In this document: piece by piece, positions 60,626 through 64,000 of the stretch
How the letters are laid out: each line of letters starts with the position of its first letter
Position numbering within the stretch: position 1 is the first letter of the stretch
Assembly (NCBI RefSeq): GCF_000971255.1
Contig: NZ_BBMC01000002.1
Coordinates: 1 to 64,000 of the forward strand
Reading direction: 5' to 3'
Origin: Demequina rhizosphaerae
GTDB lineage: Bacteria > Actinomycetota > Actinomycetes > Actinomycetales > Demequinaceae
Length of the DNA: 64,000 bases
Made by a program: the position numbers and the translations under genes
The notes under the pieces: generated by a model
Told to the model about the DNA's origin: nothing
The model's database searches: none
The model's input: the letters and a program-made list of their open reading frames with translations, nothing else

Positions 60626-61404
60626 ACGAGAACGTGCACTCCCTCATCGGCGCGTACGCCGTGGACGCGGTCACGCCCGACGAGCGCGCCGACTTCGAGG
60701 CGCACCTCGACGCGTGCGAGGACTGCACCGCGGAGCTCGCGGGCCTGCGCGAGACCGCGGCGACGCTCGGCGAGGCCGAGGCGGCGCCCGCGCCCGCCGG
60801 CCTGCGCGCGAGCGTCCTCGAGGAGATCGGCCGCACCGCGCAGCTACCGCCCCTCACGGCGGACGATGCGCCGGCCGCGCGGGATGCTGAGGGTCCCGTG
60901 CCGCTCGGGATCGGGCGGGACGGCCAGGACGCTCAGGAGCGCCACGCGCGCCAGCGTCGCGGGTGGCCCCGACTCGCGGTCGCCGCGGCGGTCGCGTCGG
61001 TGCTCGCGGTCGGCGGGCTCGTCGGCTCGACGCTCATGGCCGACCGCGACGACCAGCTCGCGCTCGAGAAGGACGTGATGATGGTGACGAGCGCGCCGGA
61101 CGCCAAGTCGATGGACCTCGGGCTCGGCACCGCGCACCTCGTCGTGAGCGAGAAGATGTCGTCCGTCGTGGCGATGGGCGACGACTGCCCGCACCCCAAG
61201 GAAGGCATGGCGTACCAGCTGTGGCTGGTGATGGACGACGGCTCCAAGGAGGCCGGCCCGACGTTCATGCCGGACTCGGACGGGACCTTCATGACGATGG
61301 TCCACATGGACATGGACGGCGTCGCGGCGATCGCGGTGACCGAGGAGCCGATGGGCGGCTCCGCCGAGCCGACCTCGACCGAGGTCGCGGTGGTGGGGCT
61401 GTAG
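60622..61404 (+). CDS. rskA: RskA-type anti-sigma factor
   Basis: 260 residues. Cytoplasmic zinc-finger anti-sigma domain with HLDACEDC (about 32-39), one membrane helix (about 116-138) and an extracytoplasmic RskA domain (YQLWLVMDDGSKEAGPTFMPD). The extracytoplasmic part holds about 14 Met, more than usual, plus a Cys-Pro-His-Pro. It sequesters the sigma factor until regulated proteolysis. ATGA overlap with sigK. Confidence 0.9.
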   Translation: MNENVHSLIGAYAVDAVTPDERADFEAHLDACEDCTAELAGLRETAATLGEAEAAPAPAGLRASVLEEIGRTAQLPPLTADDAPAARDAEGPVPLGIGRDGQDAQERHARQRRGWPRLAVAAAVASVLAVGGLVGSTLMADRDDQLALEKDVMMVTSAPDAKSMDLGLGTAHLVVSEKMSSVVAMGDDCPHPKEGMAYQLWLVMDDGSKEAGPTFMPDSDGTFMTMVHMDMDGVAAIAVTEEPMGGSAEPTSTEVAVVGL

Positions 61405-61415
61405 ACCCGACCGGC

Positions 61416-63110
61416 TCAGTCGTCGCCGTCGGGATGCTCGGCGCGCAGCTGCAGCGAGATCTGCTCGGCGTCGAGGATCCGCATCGCGTCGCCGAGCGCC
61501 TCCGAGCCGTACGTGCCCATCCCGCGCACCTCGAGGATGCGCTCGCGCTGCGCCTCGATGATCGCGAGCCGCAGCTCGAGGAACTGCACGCCGTGCCCGA
61601 CGGTCTCGTCGTCCTCCGCGCGCGCGTGGCTCACCGCGCGGCGCACCGCGTCGATCACCCCGGGGGCGAAGGCGGCGCCGTCACGGGCGCGCAGCTCGTC
61701 GTCGGCGAGGATCGTGTCGGCCACGCCCGACAGGAGGTCCCGCAGCTCCTCGCGCTCGCGCTCATCGTGCACGGACTCCCCCGCGATCCCGAGGCGCTTC
61801 GTCACCCACGGCAGGGTCGAGCCCTGCATCATGAGCGAGCCGACGGCCACGACGAACGCGATGAGCACGAGCGTCGAGCGCAGCGGCGTGTCCGCGGGCA
61901 GCGACTGCGCCGCCGCGACGGTGATCGCGCCGCGCATGCCGGCCCACACGAGCACGCCGCCCTCGCGCCACCCGAGCGGGCGGTTCTCGAGGTAGTCGGC
62001 GTACGCCGAGTGCTGCTCGACGCGGCGCGCCGCCGCCTCCCGATGGGCGGGATCGGGATGCGACTCGGCCTGCTGGCCGAGTCCCTCGACACGCTCGTGC
62101 CGCGCCCTGACGCGGCGCGCGCGCCGCGCGGCCGCCATCACCACGGGGGCGATGTAGGCGATGCGGATGGCCAGCACGAGCGCCAGCGCCGCGAGGCCGA
62201 TCCCGACCGCGCTCCACACCGAGCCGTGCGTCTCCTCGACGTCGGTGACGAGCGTGGTGACCTCGAGGCCGAGCAGCAGGAACACCACGCCCTCGAGCAG
62301 CAGCTCGGCGGTGCGCCAGTTGGTGCGTTCGGAGATGCGGTCCGCGGGACGCAGGTACTTGGGCGCCCGGTAGCCCGCGACGAGCCCCGCCACCACGGCG
62401 GCGACCAGGCCCGAGGCCCCGAGCAGCTCCGCGGGCACCGCCGCGGCGAACGGCGCGACGAACGAGATGGCGGTGCTGTTGGCGGCGCCCGGCACAAGGC
62501 GGCGGAGGCGCACGCTCAGCTCGCCCATCACCAGCCCCACCGCGACGGCGATGACGACCGCGCTCGCGAAGTCCCACGTCGCCTCGCCGAACGTCATGCT
62601 CGCGCCCGCCGCCGCGACGGCGGTGCGCAGCGTCACGAGGGCGGTGGCGTCGTTGAACATCGACTCGGCCTCGAGCACCGTGACGATGCGCGGCGAGACC
62701 CCCATCTTGCGGATGATCTGGACCGCGACCGCGTCCGTGGGGCTCACCACCGCGCCCAGCGCCGCGCCCAGCGCGAAGCCGATCCCCGGGATCACCTGCA
62801 TGAAGAACAGGCCCATGAGGCCCGCGCTCACGAGGACCAGCACGATCGACAGGCCGCTGATGGAGCGGAAGTCGCGCCGGAACTCCGTCGCGGGCAGCGC
62901 CACCGCGGCCGAGTACAGCAGCGGCGGGATGATGCCCAGCAGGATGAACTCGGACTCGACCTCGATCTCGGGCACCCCGGGGACGAAGCTCACGCCCACG
63001 CCGAGCAGCACCAGGAGCAGCGGGGCCGCCACGCCCACGCGCGGCGCGATCGAGTGCACCGCGACGATCGCGATGACCGCCACCACGCCGATGAGAAGCA
63101 CCTCGTCCAT
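61416..63110 (-). CDS. CPA1-family Na+/H+ antiporter
   Basis: 564 residues. About 12 helices with GAVVSPTDAVAV and ESMFNDATALV, the ion-binding motifs of the NhaP/CPA1 family, and a cytoplasmic C-terminal tail of about 130 residues. It exports Na+ or K+ against protons. GGGAGGT precedes ATG 63110; an in-frame start 45 nt earlier is less likely. Confidence 0.92.
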   Translation of the reverse strand: MDEVLLIGVVAVIAIVAVHSIAPRVGVAAPLLLVLLGVGVSFVPGVPEIEVESEFILLGIIPPLLYSAAVALPATEFRRDFRSISGLSIVLVLVSAGLMGLFFMQVIPGIGFALGAALGAVVSPTDAVAVQIIRKMGVSPRIVTVLEAESMFNDATALVTLRTAVAAAGASMTFGEATWDFASAVVIAVAVGLVMGELSVRLRRLVPGAANSTAISFVAPFAAAVPAELLGASGLVAAVVAGLVAGYRAPKYLRPADRISERTNWRTAELLLEGVVFLLLGLEVTTLVTDVEETHGSVWSAVGIGLAALALVLAIRIAYIAPVVMAAARRARRVRARHERVEGLGQQAESHPDPAHREAAARRVEQHSAYADYLENRPLGWREGGVLVWAGMRGAITVAAAQSLPADTPLRSTLVLIAFVVAVGSLMMQGSTLPWVTKRLGIAGESVHDEREREELRDLLSGVADTILADDELRARDGAAFAPGVIDAVRRAVSHARAEDDETVGHGVQFLELRLAIIEAQRERILEVRGMGTYGSEALGDAMRILDAEQISLQLRAEHPDGDD

Positions 63111-63232
63111 GCACGACCTCCCTGGAACCGCGCCGGGTCTCGTGACCCCAGCCAACCACCTCGGCGCCGCCGTGGGCGAGCGGCGCGACCGGCTCGGGTC
63201 GCGCGGAGGGGCGCGTGGCGAGACACTGAGTC

Positions 63233-63826
63233 ATGGCCGAGATCCTCCTTTTCCACCACGCACTAGGGCTCACCGAAGGGCTCCTTGCCTTCGCCGAGCG
63301 CCTGCGCGCGGACGGCCACACGGTCCACTGCCCCGACTGCTACGCGGGCCGCACCTTCACCGACACCGACGAGGGCGTCTCGTTCGCCCAGGGCATCGGG
63401 CACGATGCGCTCCAGGAGGCCGCGCACAGCGCGGCCCGTCGTCACCGCGGCGCGGACGTGGTGATCGGCTACTCGCTGGGAGCCATGCAGGCGCAGCTGC
63501 TCGCGCAGGACCGCCGCCGCTTCCGCGCGTGCCTGCTGGTGGCGGGCGCGCTGCCGCCGGCCGCGCTAGGCGGGGTGTGGCGCCACGAGGTCGCGCTCCA
63601 GATCCACGTGGCCGACCCTGACGAGTGGGTGGTGCCGCAGGAGATCGACGCGCTGCTCTACCACGCCCCCCACGCGCGCATCTTCCGCTACGCCGGCAAG
63701 GGCCACCTGTTCATGGACCACTCGACGCTCGAGTACGACGCGGACGCCGCCGACCGGTTCGAGGAGCGCGCGAGCGCGTGGCTCGCGGAGCTCGACGAGC
63801 ACCAGCGCTCCCGCCAGATGGCCTGA
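63233..63826 (+). CDS. Dienelactone hydrolase family protein
   Basis: 197 residues, alpha/beta hydrolase. The nucleophile is expected in VIGYSLGAMQ (about residue 82), acid in the HVADPDEWV segment, and His in GKGHLFMDHS (about 160). In family dienelactone hydrolases the nucleophile is usually Cys; here it is Ser. Substrate unknown. A GACACT box lies 5 nt before the ATG. Confidence 0.85.
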   Translation: MAEILLFHHALGLTEGLLAFAERLRADGHTVHCPDCYAGRTFTDTDEGVSFAQGIGHDALQEAAHSAARRHRGADVVIGYSLGAMQAQLLAQDRRRFRACLLVAGALPPAALGGVWRHEVALQIHVADPDEWVVPQEIDALLYHAPHARIFRYAGKGHLFMDHSTLEYDADAADRFEERASAWLAELDEHQRSRQMA

Positions 63827-63837
63827 GGCGGCCGAGA

Positions 63838-63873
63838 GGTCGGAGGCGCCTGAGGCGCCCGAGCGGACCGACC
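63838..63873. terminator. Bidirectional hairpin at the right end
   Basis: GGTCGG (63838-63843) pairs with CCGACC (63868-63873), and the inner GGCGCC-N3-GGCGCC (63845-63859) makes a second stem. It stands between converging stops at 63826 and 63887. Confidence 0.55.
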
Positions 63874-63886
63874 GGCCACCGGCGCG

Positions 63887-64000
63887 TCAGGCGCTGCGGA
63901 GCCGCCGCCTGATCCGGTCGAGCGCGGCCTCGATGGCCGCCTCCCGCTCCTCGCGGGTCCACAGGCGCAGCGGCTCGGCGTCGGGCTCCCAGGTGCCGTC
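63887..64000 (-). CDS. Partial gene, C-terminal 37 codons
   Basis: A minus-strand frame enters from the window edge and stops at 63887. The visible tail is charged and helical (TREEREAAIEAALDRIRRRL), preceded by DGTWEPDAEPLRLW. Not recognised; too short to judge. Confidence 0.5.
   Translation of the reverse strand, partial: DGTWEPDAEPLRLWTREEREAAIEAALDRIRRRLRSA

Overview
The window is a contiguous piece of a very GC-rich (roughly 70-75 %) actinobacterial chromosome. The order of the housekeeping genes (rpsP-khpA-rimM-trmD-rplS-lepB-rnhB-DUF2469; smc-ftsY; folC-DUF4233; ileS behind a T-box; amtB-glnB-glnD-ffh), a GlnR-type box and a SigK/RskA pair point to Actinomycetota, most likely Micrococcales. 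Genus cannot be fixed from sequence alone. No rRNA, tRNA or CRISPR array was seen.

Layout. 1-787: right part of an IS30-family insertion sequence, cut by the window edge. 0.8-3.2 kb: TetR regulator and DHA2-type efflux pump. 3.4-8.6 kb: translation/secretion block on the minus strand, interrupted by two plus-strand paralogous small membrane proteins. 8.8-14.1 kb: six-gene flavinylation/redox operon (ApbE, three FMN-binding proteins, two ferric-reductase-like flavocytochromes). 14.1-26.2 kb: amidohydrolase, SRP GTPase ffh, nitrogen control (glnD, glnB, amtB), ftsY, smc, ndk. 26.3-38.2 kb: apt, DUF4233, two folC copies, DUF2510 protein, cysM, aminodeoxychorismate lyase, sulfurtransferase, ileS with T-box. 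38.2-41.5 kb: a SigE-like ECF sigma factor with a membrane protein and two paralogous lipoproteins; a paralogue of the membrane protein lies at 44.9 kb. 41.5-52.8 kb: accessory metabolism (frameshifted FAD monooxygenase, methyltransferase/CDP-alcohol phosphotransferase operon, ArsR-AHSA1 pair, MFS, VOC proteins, DUF885 peptidase-like protein, sugar dehydrogenase-like lipoprotein). 53.2-55.1 kb: a 47-bp tandem repeat and a two-gene secreted-protein cassette flanked by near-identical palindromes. 55.1-57.6 kb: membrane-lipid enzymes. 57.6-61.4 kb: dipZ, a Met/Asp/Glu-rich lipoprotein and a SigK/RskA-type sigma/anti-sigma pair. 61.4-64 kb: CPA1 antiporter, dienelactone-hydrolase-like protein and a partial gene.

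Main new observations. (1) A non-palindromic 10-mer, GGACGATGCG, occurs 34 times by eye in both orientations. It is enriched between genes, and inside genes it is read mostly as Asp-Asp-Ala with the otherwise rare GAT codon. (2) Two ECF regulons can be read from promoter sequence: CAACC-N15-CTGTT before three genes of the 38-46 kb region, and CCATCC-N15-CCGAAC before dipZ and the Met-rich lipoprotein. (3) Many genes have a TAnnnT-like -10 box 6-7 nt before the start codon, indicating leaderless transcripts. All repeat counts and distances were made by eye.
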